Of a stretch of 64,000 nucleotides of DNA, positions 41,052 to 52,280 are shown in pieces. Below the pieces are notes generated by a model, which saw only the letters and a list, made by a program, of their open reading frames with translations, was not told where the DNA came from and searched no databases. Within the stretch, counting starts at the first letter, position 1. Every line of letters begins with the position of its first letter. The stretch covers positions 1,116,001 to 1,180,000 of the forward strand of contig NZ_UHDZ01000001.1 of NCBI RefSeq assembly GCF_900458815.1, given 5' to 3'. Source of the DNA: Staphylococcus saccharolyticus (GTDB lineage Bacteria; Bacillota; Bacilli; Staphylococcales; Staphylococcaceae). The translations under genes were made by a program, and so were the position numbers.

Positions 41052-42314
41052 ATGATAAAGATTCCAAGAGGAACGCAAGATATCTTACCGGAAGATTCTG
41101 CAAAGTGGCGTTATATTGAAAACAAATTAGATGGACTAATGGAATTATATAATTATAAAGAAATACACACGCCTATATTTGAAAGTACAGAACTTTTTGC
41201 TAGAGGTGTAGGTAATTCAACAGATGTAGTACAAAAAGAAATGTACACTTTTAAAGATAAAGGTGAAAGAAGTTTAACTCTACGTCCTGAAGGCACAGCA
41301 TCAGTTGTTCGTTCATACATTGAACATAAAATGCAAGGGAATCCAAATCAACCAGTTAAATTATATTACAATGGACCTATGTTTAGATATGAACGTAAAC
41401 AAAAAGGACGTTATAGACAATTTAATCAATTTGGTGTAGAAGCAATTGGCGCTGAAAATCCTAGTATGGACGCTGAAGTATTAGCAATGGTTATGCATAT
41501 TTATGAATCTTTTGGTTTGAAACATTTAAAGCTCGTGATTAATAGCATTGGTGATAGTGAATCTCGTAAAGAATATAATGATGCACTAGTCAAACACTTT
41601 GAACCTGTCATAGATACATTTTGTTCAGACTGTCAATCTAGATTACACACGAACCCTATGAGAATTTTAGATTGTAAAGTAGACAAAGATAAAGAAGCTG
41701 TTAAAAACGCACCGCGTATCACTGATTATTTAAATGATGAGTCTAAAACGTATTATGAAGAAGTTAAGAAACATTTAGATGTGTTAAATATTTCGTATGT
41801 TGAGGATCCAAATTTAGTACGAGGATTGGATTACTATACTCACACTGCATTTGAGCTTATGATGGATAATCCTAATTATGATGGTGCCATAACAACTTTA
41901 TGCGGTGGTGGACGCTACAATGGTTTATTACAATTATTAGGAGGTCCAGAAGAAACAGGTATCGGTTTCGCATTAAGTATTGAACGACTTTTACTTGCTC
42001 TTGAAGAAGAAAGTATTTCATTAGACGTTGAAGAAGAACTAGATTTGTTCATTGTTACAATGGGGCAAGAGGCTGATAACTATGCAGTTAAATTATTAAA
42101 TAAATTACGTAAAAACAATATTAAAGCAGATAAAGATTATTTAAATAGAAAGATAAAAGGTCAAATGAAGCAAGCTGATAGACTGAATGCAAACTACACA
42201 ATTGTTATTGGTGATCAAGAGCTTGAAAATAATGCTATAAACGTGAAAGATATGGTAACTGGTGAATCAGAAAAAATTCAATTAGACCAGTTAGTTAACT
42301 ATTTTATAAAATAG
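41052..42314 (+). CDS. hisS: Histidyl-tRNA synthetase
   Basis: 420 aa class II synthetase. Motif 2 is in MFRYERKQKGRYRQFNQFGV (~112-131), the histidine-specific peptide is VRGLDYYTHTAF (~257), followed by GGGRYNGLL, and motif 3 is GIGFALSIERL. The C-terminal anticodon domain (~330-420) is present. AAAGGAGAG precedes the ATG. It is controlled by the T-box leader and co-transcribed with aspS, which starts 15 nt after its stop. Confidence 0.96.
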   Translation: MIKIPRGTQDILPEDSAKWRYIENKLDGLMELYNYKEIHTPIFESTELFARGVGNSTDVVQKEMYTFKDKGERSLTLRPEGTASVVRSYIEHKMQGNPNQPVKLYYNGPMFRYERKQKGRYRQFNQFGVEAIGAENPSMDAEVLAMVMHIYESFGLKHLKLVINSIGDSESRKEYNDALVKHFEPVIDTFCSDCQSRLHTNPMRILDCKVDKDKEAVKNAPRITDYLNDESKTYYEEVKKHLDVLNISYVEDPNLVRGLDYYTHTAFELMMDNPNYDGAITTLCGGGRYNGLLQLLGGPEETGIGFALSIERLLLALEEESISLDVEEELDLFIVTMGQEADNYAVKLLNKLRKNNIKADKDYLNRKIKGQMKQADRLNANYTIVIGDQELENNAINVKDMVTGESEKIQLDQLVNYFIK

Positions 42315-42329
42315 AAAGGAAGAATAAGT

Positions 42330-44096
42330 TTGAGTAAGAGAACAACATATTGTGGTTTAGTCACAGAAAAATTATTAAATGAGAAAGTAACATTAAAAGG
42401 ATGGGTTCACAATCGTAGAGATTTAGGTGGATTAATTTTTGTTGATTTAAGAGACCGTGAAGGAATAGTACAAATCGTTTTTAATCCTGATTTTTCTGAG
42501 GATGCATTAAAAATTGCAGAAACAGTGCGTTCTGAATATGTCGTTGAAATAGAAGGTGTCGTTACAAAACGAGACGAAGACACAATTAATCCAAAAATTA
42601 AAACGGGACAAGTTGAGGTGCAAGTTTCACATATAGAAATTATCAACAAGGCTGAAACACCTCCATTTTCTATTAACGAAGAAAATGTTAATGTAGATGA
42701 AAATATTCGATTAAAATATAGATATTTAGATTTACGTAGACAAGAATTAGCACAAACATTTAAAATGAGACATCAAACAACACGCGCCATCCGTCAGTAT
42801 TTAGATGATAATGGTTTCTTTGATATTGAGACACCTGTGTTAACTAAATCAACTCCAGAAGGGGCACGTGACTATTTGGTTCCTTCACGAGTTCATGAAG
42901 GTGAGTTTTATGCATTACCTCAATCTCCGCAGTTGTTTAAACAGTTACTAATGATCAGTGGTTTTGACAAATACTACCAAATTGTTAAATGTTTCCGTGA
43001 CGAAGATTTACGTGCTGACCGTCAACCAGAGTTTACTCAAGTCGATATTGAAATGAGTTTCGTTGATCAGGAAGACGTTATGACTATGGGAGAAGACATG
43101 TTACGTAAAGTTGTTAAAGTTGTCAAAGGTATAGATGTTCTAGGTCCATTCCCTAGAATGACTTATGAAGAAGCTATGAATCGCTTTGGTTCTGATAAAC
43201 CAGATACTCGTTTTGGTATGGAATTAGTAAATGTCTCACAACTAGGTAAAGAAATGGATTTTAAAGTATTCAAAGAGACTGTCGAAAACGGTGGTGAAAT
43301 TAAAGCTATTGTAGCTGATAGTGCTGCTGACCAATATACTCGCAAAGAAATGGATGGTCTTACTGAATTTGTAAACATTTACGGTGCTAAAGGATTAGCT
43401 TGGGTTAAAGTTGTAAAAGACGGATTAATTGGTCCAATTGCTCGATTCTTCGATGATACTAATGTCGATACACTCAAACAACTTACTGAGGCTAAGCCTG
43501 GCGATTTAGTCATGTTTGTAGCTGATCAACCTAATGTAGTCGCTCAAAGTTTAGGCGCTTTAAGAATTAAACTCGCAAAAGAGTTAGGTATAATTGATGA
43601 AACAAAATTAAATTTCTTATGGGTAACAGATTGGCCTTTATTAGAATATGATGAAGATGCCAAAAGCTATGTAGCAGCGCACCATCCATTTACTTCTCCT
43701 AAAAAAGAAGATATTGTTAAATTAGATTCTAAACCTGAAAAGGCTCAAGCTAATGCTTACGATATTGTGTTAAATGGTTATGAGCTTGGTGGTGGATCAA
43801 TTAGAATTCATGATGGTGAATTACAACAAAAAATGTTTGAAGTATTAGGATTTACTAATGAACAAGCTAAAGAGCAGTTTAGTTTCTTATTAGATGCGTT
43901 TAAATATGGAGCACCTCCACATGGCGGTATTGCTCTTGGCTTAGATAGACTTGTAATGCTATTAACGAACAGAACAAACCTGAGAGATACAATTGCATTC
44001 CCTAAAACAGCATCAGCAACATGCCTATTAACAGACGCACCAGGGGAAGTCTCAGACAAACAACTCCAAGAACTATCACTAAGAATCAGACACTAG
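42330..44096 (+). CDS. aspS: Aspartyl-tRNA synthetase
   Basis: 588 aa class IIb synthetase: N-terminal OB-fold anticodon domain (1-~105, [20 protein letters not shown]), catalytic core with motif 2 [19 protein letters not shown] (~217-235), the bacterial GAD insertion (~300-400), and motif 3 [12 protein letters not shown]. The start is TTG 42330 after AAAGGAAG. Complete, and the last protein gene before the 6S RNA locus. Confidence 0.97.
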   Translation: MSKRTTYCGLVTEKLLNEKVTLKGWVHNRRDLGGLIFVDLRDREGIVQIVFNPDFSEDALKIAETVRSEYVVEIEGVVTKRDEDTINPKIKTGQVEVQVSHIEIINKAETPPFSINEENVNVDENIRLKYRYLDLRRQELAQTFKMRHQTTRAIRQYLDDNGFFDIETPVLTKSTPEGARDYLVPSRVHEGEFYALPQSPQLFKQLLMISGFDKYYQIVKCFRDEDLRADRQPEFTQVDIEMSFVDQEDVMTMGEDMLRKVVKVVKGIDVLGPFPRMTYEEAMNRFGSDKPDTRFGMELVNVSQLGKEMDFKVFKETVENGGEIKAIVADSAADQYTRKEMDGLTEFVNIYGAKGLAWVKVVKDGLIGPIARFFDDTNVDTLKQLTEAKPGDLVMFVADQPNVVAQSLGALRIKLAKELGIIDETKLNFLWVTDWPLLEYDEDAKSYVAAHHPFTSPKKEDIVKLDSKPEKAQANAYDIVLNGYELGGGSIRIHDGELQQKMFEVLGFTNEQAKEQFSFLLDAFKYGAPPHGGIALGLDRLVMLLTNRTNLRDTIAFPKTASATCLLTDAPGEVSDKQLQELSLRIRH

Positions 44097-44213
44097 GGTT
44101 CCCAATGCAAAGCATTTCGAAAAGCAATAATAAAGGCAATGTAGTAAATTAGTCAACTATATATGTTGAGTTTTAAAATTTCCTTATTTTTAAAATTGTG
44201 GTATGATTATTTT

Positions 44214-44413
44214 ATAAGATAGTCATCTGTGATGTTCGTAAGTTTGCTTTTTATTTGGGCCTAACACTCTTTGATCAGGGAGCCCAATAGGTTTTCTCGC
44301 AGCGCACACGCCTCTATAGGAGGACTTGCAAAACGAGAAACAGGGCACCCACCTGTATATAGCAGGCCGAATGATCAAGCTATTTACAACTACGGCATTT
44401 ACGGACTCTATCG
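44214..44413 (+). ncRNA. ssrS: 6S RNA (RNA polymerase regulator)
   Basis: This non-coding stretch between aspS and tcdA has long complementary ends (GATAGTC near 44218 against GACTCTATC near 44404-44412), a second arm (CTTTGATCA / TGATCAAG), and inner helices around GTTTTCTCG / CGAGAAAC. That is the long broken rod typical of 6S RNA. In B. subtilis 6S-1 (bsrA) lies in exactly this place. A TATGAT at 44202-44207 fits the -10. It would bind the housekeeping RNA polymerase in stationary phase. The exact 5' end is estimated. Confidence 0.82.
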
Positions 44414-44445
44414 ATACGCAAGACTTCGGTCTTGCGTATTTTTAT
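44414..44445 (+). terminator. Terminator of 6S RNA
   Basis: ATACGCAAGAC-TTCG-GTCTTGCGTAT followed by TTTTT: an 11-bp stem with a stable UUCG tetraloop. Confidence 0.88.
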
Positions 44446-44510
44446 GTAGAATTTTAAAAGTATGTTATCAATCATAACGATGAAGTTTAATTGAATTAAA
44501 GGAGTCAAAA

Positions 44511-45284
44511 ATGAAACATCAATTTTCAAGAAATGAATTGGCAATTGGTAAAGAAGGATTAGAGTTACTTAAAGATCAAACTGTTGCAGTATTAGGTGTT
44601 GGTGGCGTCGGTTCTTTTGCTGCTGAAGCTCTAGCTAGAACAAATATAGGACATATTATATTAATTGATAAAGATGACGTGGATATCACGAATGTCAATA
44701 GACAAATACATGCCCTTACCTCAACTATTGGTCAGAGCAAAGTTACACTTATGGAAGAACGCATTAAATTAATTAATCCAGATTGTAAAGTGACATCTTT
44801 ACATATGTTTTATACCGAAGAGACATATGAGAAAATTTTTAATAACTATAATATTGATTATTTTATTGATGCCAGTGATACAATAATTTATAAAGTTCAT
44901 TTAATGAAAGAATGTTTAGAACGTGGGATTGATATGATTTCAAGTATGGGTGCTGCCAATAAAATAGATCCTACTCGCTTTGAAATTACAGATATATCTA
45001 AAACGCATACAGATCCAATGGCAAAAGTCATTAGACATCGGCTGAAGCGTCTAGGAATAAAAAAGGGTGTGAAAGTTGTTTTTTCAGATGAAAGTCCGAT
45101 TGTCATTCGTGAGGATGTTAGAGAAACTGTAGGGGATAAAAATGCAATTAATCGCAAAGGTCAGATGCCACCTTCATCAAACGCTTACGTCCCAAGTGTA
45201 GTTGGGCTGATTTGTGCCAGTTATGTGATTAACGATATTTTAAAAAATATTCCCGTAAAACGAATTAAAGATAAAGGTCAATAA
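44511..45284 (+). CDS. tcdA: tRNA threonylcarbamoyladenosine dehydratase (cyclic t6A)
   Basis: 257 aa ThiF/E1-like enzyme that converts t6A37 to its cyclic form using ATP. The nucleotide-binding GVGGVGSFAAEAL (~34-46), IDKDDVDITNVNRQ and the RxxxKPxxM-like basic region are present; no extra domain. AAAGGAG lies upstream. Its place directly after the 6S gene matches B. subtilis yrvM. It converges with rarA. Confidence 0.92.
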   Translation: MKHQFSRNELAIGKEGLELLKDQTVAVLGVGGVGSFAAEALARTNIGHIILIDKDDVDITNVNRQIHALTSTIGQSKVTLMEERIKLINPDCKVTSLHMFYTEETYEKIFNNYNIDYFIDASDTIIYKVHLMKECLERGIDMISSMGAANKIDPTRFEITDISKTHTDPMAKVIRHRLKRLGIKKGVKVVFSDESPIVIREDVRETVGDKNAINRKGQMPPSSNAYVPSVVGLICASYVINDILKNIPVKRIKDKGQ

Positions 45285-45288
45285 AAAG

Positions 45289-45392
45289 TTAGCTTTATTC
45301 CTCTATATTTTCAATGAAGAAAAGATTAAATGTTTTATATTCTTATTACATAGTTTCTTCATTAAATATCTTTTGTTGAGGAATAAAGCTAA
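45289..45392. repeat. Long nested inverted repeat between tcdA and rarA
   Basis: Perfect 15-bp outer arms TTAGCTTTATTCCTC (45289-45303) and GAGGAATAAAGCTAA (45378-45392) enclose 10-bp inner arms AATGAAGAAA (45313-45322) and TTTCTTCATT (45354-45363). The ~104-bp structure lies exactly between convergent stop codons, so a two-way terminator is the simplest explanation. It is longer than a usual terminator and could be a small non-coding element. Confidence 0.75.
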
Positions 45393-45394
45393 TT

Positions 45395-46672
45395 TTATTT
45401 TTTATTTCTTAAATTATCATAAATAGCTTTGAATTGTTGCTCACTTTTAGAAGTTGTTTTTGGTTCGTAATATGTTCTATTTTTTAATTTATCTGGTAAA
45501 TATTGTTGTACTACATGCCCATTCTCATAGTTATGTGGGTATTTATAGCCAATGGCATGACCTAGTTCTTTCGCGCCTGAATAATGTCCATCTTTAAGGT
45601 AATCAGGTATTTGTCCGACTAACCCTTTACGAATATCATTAAGTGCACTATCAATGGCTGTGATACCAGAATTTGATTTTGGAGAGAGACAAAGTTCTAT
45701 CACTGCTTGACTTAAAGGTATTCTAGCTTCAGGAAAGCCAAGTCTTTCAGCGGATTGAATTGCTGCTAAAGTTCTTTGGCCAGCATTTGGTGATGCTAAA
45801 CCAATATCTTCATAACTAATTACTAATAATCTCCTAACTATTGTTGGTAAGTCACCAGCTTCAATTAAGCGCGCCAAATAATGAAGAGCAGCATTGACAT
45901 CACTGCCTCTGATAGACTTTTGGAAAGCACTCATGACATCATAATGCATGTCACCATCTTTATCACTAACGAAGGGCCCTTTTTGTAAACAATCTTTTGC
46001 ATCATTCAGATTAATATGACGTGTGTCATTGTCAACGTTTGCACTAAGTACGGCTAATTCTAGTGCATTGAGTGCACTTCTAACATCACCTTGACTTTGT
46101 GTGGAGAAATATTCCATAGCATCTTCATCTATGTTGGGGTTAAATTGTTTTAGCCCGCGTTCATTGTCATTGATCGCTCTATCTAATGCTATTCTAATAT
46201 CCTGCTCATTTAAAGGATAAAGTTCAAATATTTGAGCTCTAGAACGTATTGCTGGGTTAATGGCATGATAAGGATTTGATGTAGTTGCACCGATTAAAAC
46301 GATTTTGCCATTTTCTAAGTGTGGTAAAAGAAAATCTTGTTTAGCTTTATCTAAACGATGTATTTCATCTAATAGTAAAATCACTTGACCAGACATTTTT
46401 GCCTCTTCAACTGCTAATTGCATATCTTTTTTTGTATTTGTAACAGCGTTTAGTTGTCTAAATTTAAATTGAGTGCTACCTGAAATCGCTTTAGCAATGC
46501 TTGTCTTACCAATACCAGGAGGACCATAAAAAATCATGGAAGAGAGTCGTTTAGTTTCAACCATTCTTCTTATAATTCCTTTAGGCCCAACAAGATGTTG
46601 TTGCGATATAATTTCATCTATATTTTTAGGTCTCATTCGAGATGCTAAAGGTTCTGTACTCACATTTGTCAC
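45395..46672 (-). CDS. rarA: Replication-associated recombination protein RarA (MgsA)
   Basis: 425 aa AAA+ ATPase acting at stalled replication forks. Walker A is FYGPPGIGKTSIAKAI (~48-63), Walker B ILLLDEIHRLDKA, sensor 1 LIGATTSNP; the C-terminal part (~265-410) has the clamp-loader-like tetramerisation domain with SYEDIGLASPNA. AAAGGTGTG precedes the ATG. It is divergent from cymR, sharing a ~75-nt promoter region. Confidence 0.94.
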   Translation of the reverse strand: MTNVSTEPLASRMRPKNIDEIISQQHLVGPKGIIRRMVETKRLSSMIFYGPPGIGKTSIAKAISGSTQFKFRQLNAVTNTKKDMQLAVEEAKMSGQVILLLDEIHRLDKAKQDFLLPHLENGKIVLIGATTSNPYHAINPAIRSRAQIFELYPLNEQDIRIALDRAINDNERGLKQFNPNIDEDAMEYFSTQSQGDVRSALNALELAVLSANVDNDTRHINLNDAKDCLQKGPFVSDKDGDMHYDVMSAFQKSIRGSDVNAALHYLARLIEAGDLPTIVRRLLVISYEDIGLASPNAGQRTLAAIQSAERLGFPEARIPLSQAVIELCLSPKSNSGITAIDSALNDIRKGLVGQIPDYLKDGHYSGAKELGHAIGYKYPHNYENGHVVQQYLPDKLKNRTYYEPKTTSKSEQQFKAIYDNLRNKK

Positions 46673-46748
46673 ACCTTTCTAATATTATCTTAACTCAAAA
46701 AATGATAAAATAGTAATAGATATTATTCGAATTAAGTGAGGTTATATA

Positions 46749-47171
46749 ATGAAAATATCAACAAAAGGGAGATATGGATTAACATTAATGATTTCTCTTG
46801 CAAAGAGAGAAGGTCAAGGATGTGTATCATTAAAATCAATTGCCGAAGAAAATCTGTTAAGTGATTTATATCTTGAACAATTAGTCGGCCCTTTAAGAAA
46901 TGCTGGATTAATTCGAAGTATTCGTGGCGCTAAAGGTGGCTATCAACTTAGAGTGCCAGCAGAAGAAATTACAGCAGGCGATATTATTCGCTTACTTGAA
47001 GGTCCTATTACATTCGTAGAGAGTATCGATTCAGAACCACCTGCACAAAAGCAGTTATGGATTAAAATGAGAGATGCTGTACGTGATGTTTTAGATCATA
47101 CGACATTAAAATATCTTGCAGACTACAAAGAAACAGATGAAGATTTAGATGGATATATGTTCTATATCTAA
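46749..47171 (+). CDS. cymR: Rrf2-family regulator of cysteine metabolism CymR
   Basis: 140 aa winged-helix protein: MKISTKGRYGLTLMISLAKR and the wing RGAKGGYQLRVPAEEITAGD. It has no cluster-binding Cys triad, which separates it from IscR and fits CymR. CymR represses sulfur-uptake and cysteine genes together with CysK. In Bacillus, cymR is immediately followed by the cysteine desulfurase and mnmA; here the same pair lies 2 kb downstream after inserted genes. GTGAGG precedes the ATG. Confidence 0.9.
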   Translation: MKISTKGRYGLTLMISLAKREGQGCVSLKSIAEENLLSDLYLEQLVGPLRNAGLIRSIRGAKGGYQLRVPAEEITAGDIIRLLEGPITFVESIDSEPPAQKQLWIKMRDAVRDVLDHTTLKYLADYKETDEDLDGYMFYI

Positions 47172-47282
47172 TTTGAATTAAATAGCCAAAAGATTGAGTG
47201 AGATTAACTCTAGTCATATATACTGAATTAAAAAATTATTTTTACGTTTATTACATTTTCAAGGTGGTAGTAATAATAGTGC

Positions 47283-47331
47283 ATCGATAAGATAGTTTAG
47301 ACAAAATGTTACTTGGCTATGCCTTATCGAT
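47283..47331 (+). promoter_or_regulatory. SigB-type promoter flanked by an inverted repeat
   Basis: GTTTAG (47295-47300), 14 nt, GGCTAT (47315-47320) match the staphylococcal SigB pattern GTTTAA-N14-GGGTAT at 10 of 12 positions. A perfect 9-bp inverted repeat, ATCGATAAG (47283-47291) and CTTATCGAT (47323-47331), brackets it. Together they suggest general-stress control plus a possible operator. Confidence 0.6.
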
Positions 47332-47370
47332 AAAATTTATAATATTTAAATTCGAAAGGAGCTATTTAAT

Positions 47371-47514
47371 ATGAGTTTCATGGATAAAGCAAAAGATGCA
47401 GCTGAAAAATTTAAAAATAGTGATAATGAGCAAGTAAATAAAGCTAAAGATAAAATTAATGAATACACAGGTGGCGGAGATAAAGGCGATAAAAAGGATA
47501 AGGACGATAAGTAA
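47371..47514 (+). CDS. Small charged stress-type protein (CsbD / MT0933-like)
   Basis: 47 aa, MSFMDKAKDAAEKFKNSDNE at the start, then a helix and a disordered Gly/Asp/Lys tail (TGGGDKGDKKDKDDK). Composition and the start MSFMDKAKDAA resemble the MT0933-like 'antitoxin' (PF14013) and CsbD-type small proteins; which is right cannot be decided by eye, and no toxin gene is adjacent. AAAGGAG lies 12 nt before the ATG. The upstream SigB-type promoter implies induction by stress or in stationary phase. Confidence 0.7.
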   Translation: MSFMDKAKDAAEKFKNSDNEQVNKAKDKINEYTGGGDKGDKKDKDDK

Positions 47515-47562
47515 CTCTTAGCCATGTAATTTAAGACATAGTATCTTTAATTAAAAATGATT

Positions 47563-47604
47563 AACAAACTCAACTCCCATAAAAGGTTGAGTTTGTTTTT
47601 TTAT
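47563..47604 (+). terminator. Terminator after the small SigB-type gene
   Basis: AACAAACTCAAC pairs with GTTGAGTTTGTT, followed by a T-run: a 12-bp stem. Confidence 0.87.
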
Positions 47605-47673
47605 GCTTGTAGTAATTATATTATTACTAGATGGGATGTAAATTGTAGAAACTTTTTGAAATACTCAAATGGA

Positions 47674-47776
47674 GGGTGAGACAGAATTCATATTGAATTC
47701 GTGATCTCACCCCGGCAACGAACCCCAACTTGCTTTGTCTATTGAATTTCTGTTTGAAATTCTCTTTGTTGGGTCC
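47674..47776. repeat. Two adjacent hairpins, interspersed intergenic repeat
   Basis: First hairpin: GGGTGAGA (47674-47681) with TCTCACCC (47705-47712), containing GAATTCA / TGAATTC. Second: CCCAAC (near 47724) with GTTGGG (near 47769-47774), containing GAATTTC (47744-47750) and GAAATTC (47756-47762). It resembles repeated intergenic elements of staphylococci, and its GAATTTCTG core recurs at 5424. The rest of 47604-47940 holds no gene I can support. Confidence 0.6.
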
Positions 47777-47940
47777 TTCAGACTATAGTTATAAAAACTT
47801 GATATAAGCACATTTTCAATTCAGTCATCGACTGTCAATATGCGAAAAATAGCTGAACAATGATTAATGACCAAGACTCATCTCAGTTTTTATATATCGC
47901 CTTGATTCTATTCTTTAAATACACATATTAATCAAAATAA

Positions 47941-48921
47941 CTATTCTTTTAAAGCATGTTGTAATCGACGATATGATTCTAATTGTTGATCTTGGTCATA
48001 AATATAACTTATTGCCATTAATTCATCTATTTCCCCATATTCATTTACAAAGTCCTCTAGTTGTTTTCTTACAGTTTCTTCAGATCCAATTAAAGAATCC
48101 TTATATCGCTGATTGGTTAATGCATATTCTCTCGGAGTTAATAACCCTTGAAGGTCATCTGTGGGTGGTTTCATCAGTTGCATTCTACCACGTGTAATAC
48201 TCACTATAATTTGAGCCATCGTGCTAGCTAAGAACTCTGCCTGTTTGTCTGTTTTTGCAACAATTGTATTTAAACAGACAATCACATACGGCTCATTTAA
48301 AACCTCCGATGGTTCAAAAAGCTCTCTATATATTTGAAGTGCTTCCTTCAAATGTCCATCAAATACATAAGATAAACCTTTACGAGCCGCTAAATGTGCA
48401 GAATCTGTTGAGGAACCTAAAATATAAAGGGGGACTTTTTTGTCGACAGCAGGGTATGCACGTACATACGCCTGTTGATGATCAGGTCCAAAATATTGTT
48501 GTAATTGCTCTACTTCTTCTGGAAATTGATAAACACTATTATGCTGATCTATTCTTAAAGCACTTGCTGTCATCATATCTGTACCTGGAGCTCGTCCTAA
48601 TCCCAAGTCTACACGCTTAGGAAATAGTGTTTCCATCGTGCCAAATTGTTCTGCTACTACTAGAGGTGCATGATTAGGTAACATACTTCCTCCAGAACCC
48701 ACTTTTATTCTACGAGTGTGCTCTAATGTATGTTGAATAAGTAAAGCAGTGGCTGAACTTACTAAATTAGGCGCGTTATGATGTTCTGCTATCCAATAAC
48801 GTTCATAACCTAAATCATCTAAATCTTGAGCGAGTTTAACCATATCGTTGATGGCATCTTCATCATTTTGACCCTCCCTAATTGGCACAAGGTTTAATGC
48901 GGAAAGTTTAATATCCTTCAT
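47941..48921 (-). CDS. LLM-class flavin-dependent monooxygenase (luciferase-like)
   Basis: 326 aa TIM-barrel protein of the bacterial-luciferase family: early LSALNLVPIREGQ, YWIAEHHNAPNL (~45), VGSGGSMLPNHAPLVVAEQF (~82-101) and GLGRAPGTD are the family motifs, as in YwcH-type proteins. It binds FMNH2 and probably oxidises an unknown small substrate. ATG 48921 is preferred because GGAAG lies 8 nt upstream; another ATG lies at 48939. It is divergent from iscS. Substrate unknown. Confidence 0.88.
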   Translation of the reverse strand: MKDIKLSALNLVPIREGQNDEDAINDMVKLAQDLDDLGYERYWIAEHHNAPNLVSSATALLIQHTLEHTRRIKVGSGGSMLPNHAPLVVAEQFGTMETLFPKRVDLGLGRAPGTDMMTASALRIDQHNSVYQFPEEVEQLQQYFGPDHQQAYVRAYPAVDKKVPLYILGSSTDSAHLAARKGLSYVFDGHLKEALQIYRELFEPSEVLNEPYVIVCLNTIVAKTDKQAEFLASTMAQIIVSITRGRMQLMKPPTDDLQGLLTPREYALTNQRYKDSLIGSEETVRKQLEDFVNEYGEIDELMAISYIYDQDQQLESYRRLQHALKE

Positions 48922-49180
48922 AAAAACACTTCCTTTCATTACGAAGTAATAGTTGAAGTATAACAGTCATCAATTATTATCAATATTGAACTGTTCATTA
49001 TTAATAATAACCACATTTGATAAGAATTATTTTAAAAATGTTTAAAACTGTCGAAATTCTAATCTATTATATGTTAAAATGTTGTGCAATAATGAAAAAA
49101 TTTGTAAACAGAAAGGTAGAAAAATGCATATTTTGGTGCTATTATAGGAACGTTGATAATTTGACGAGGAGTGTCTAAAC

Positions 49181-51441
<2,261 letters not shown>

Positions 51442-51454
51442 ACATATTAATGAT

Positions 51455-51497
51455 ACCGTTAATCCATGAGGCAAAACTCTGTATTAACGGTTTTTCT
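51455..51497 (+). terminator. Terminator after mnmA
   Basis: ACCGTTAAT (51455-51463) pairs with ATTAACGGT (51483-51491), followed by TTTTC. Confidence 0.75.
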
Positions 51498-51607
51498 TGT
51501 ATTAAGAAGTTACGTAAACATAAAATCTTAATAAAATTATAAATGTACAAACGTTCAATCACACACCAAAATTAAACATGTTATAATCAATTAGAAATGA
51601 GGGACAA

Positions 51608-52279
51608 ATGATGCATAATCAACAGGATATTTATCAATTGATTAAAGAAAGACAGTTCGAAACAGCATTAAAAAAACTTTTTGCAAATATAGAAGAAAAT
51701 CCGGACATAGTTGAAAATTATATTAATGCTGGCATTGTGTTATCTGATGCTGGAGAAATAGCAAAAGCTGAGCGTTTCTTTCAAAAAGCATTAACTATTA
51801 ACCCTGATAACGGTGCAATTTATTATAATTTAGCGAATCTTTATTATAATCAAGGACGATATAACGAAGCTATTAAGCTTTATCAAACTGCACTTAAAAA
51901 TAATGTTGCTACCGTTGATTGTAACTATATGATTGGTATGTCTTTTAATCAATTAGAAGCTTTTAAAGAAGCATTACCATTCTTGATGACTGCTGCTGAA
52001 AAAGATGAAAGTCAAGATGCTGAAATTCAATTTCAATATGGTCTCGTTTTGTGTCAACTTGAAATGTTTGATGTAGCAATTCGTCAGTTGAACAAAGTAT
52101 TAAGTATTGACGAACATCATATTGATGCAATATACAATCTTGGTTTAGCAACTTATATGAAGTATGAAGATATAGATGAAGCTATCGCGTATTTTGAACA
52201 AGCTGTATCTATCGATCAAGCGCATTTATTAAGTCAACATGCACTAAAAACTTTTAAAGCAACGAAAAAGGAGGAATAA
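51608..52279 (+). CDS. Tetratricopeptide-repeat protein
   Basis: 223 aa with about five TPR units, for example AKAERFFQKALTINPDNGAI, YYNLANLYYNQGRYNEAIKL, and DEAIAYFEQAVSIDQAHLLS. No signal peptide or membrane segment; a cytoplasmic protein-interaction scaffold. A conserved gene between mnmA and recD2 in staphylococci, function unknown. Two adjacent ATGs (51608, 51611) follow GAGGG; either could start. The stop is two bases before recD2. Confidence 0.85.
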   Translation: MMHNQQDIYQLIKERQFETALKKLFANIEENPDIVENYINAGIVLSDAGEIAKAERFFQKALTINPDNGAIYYNLANLYYNQGRYNEAIKLYQTALKNNVATVDCNYMIGMSFNQLEAFKEALPFLMTAAEKDESQDAEIQFQYGLVLCQLEMFDVAIRQLNKVLSIDEHHIDAIYNLGLATYMKYEDIDEAIAYFEQAVSIDQAHLLSQHALKTFKATKKEE

Positions 52280-52280
52280 T

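Noticed and set aside
44271-44477. Open frame of 68 codons over the 6S RNA region
   Set aside because: It lies within a strongly self-complementary non-coding RNA and its terminator, has no ribosome site and no recognisable protein features.
47371-47514. Toxin-antitoxin system at the small charged gene
   Set aside because: No adjacent toxin-like gene exists; the antitoxin label on such proteins is unproven.
47973-48620. Forward-strand frames inside the LLM monooxygenase gene
   Set aside because: Antisense to a well-supported gene; composition (His/Leu/Gln-rich) reflects complement codons.
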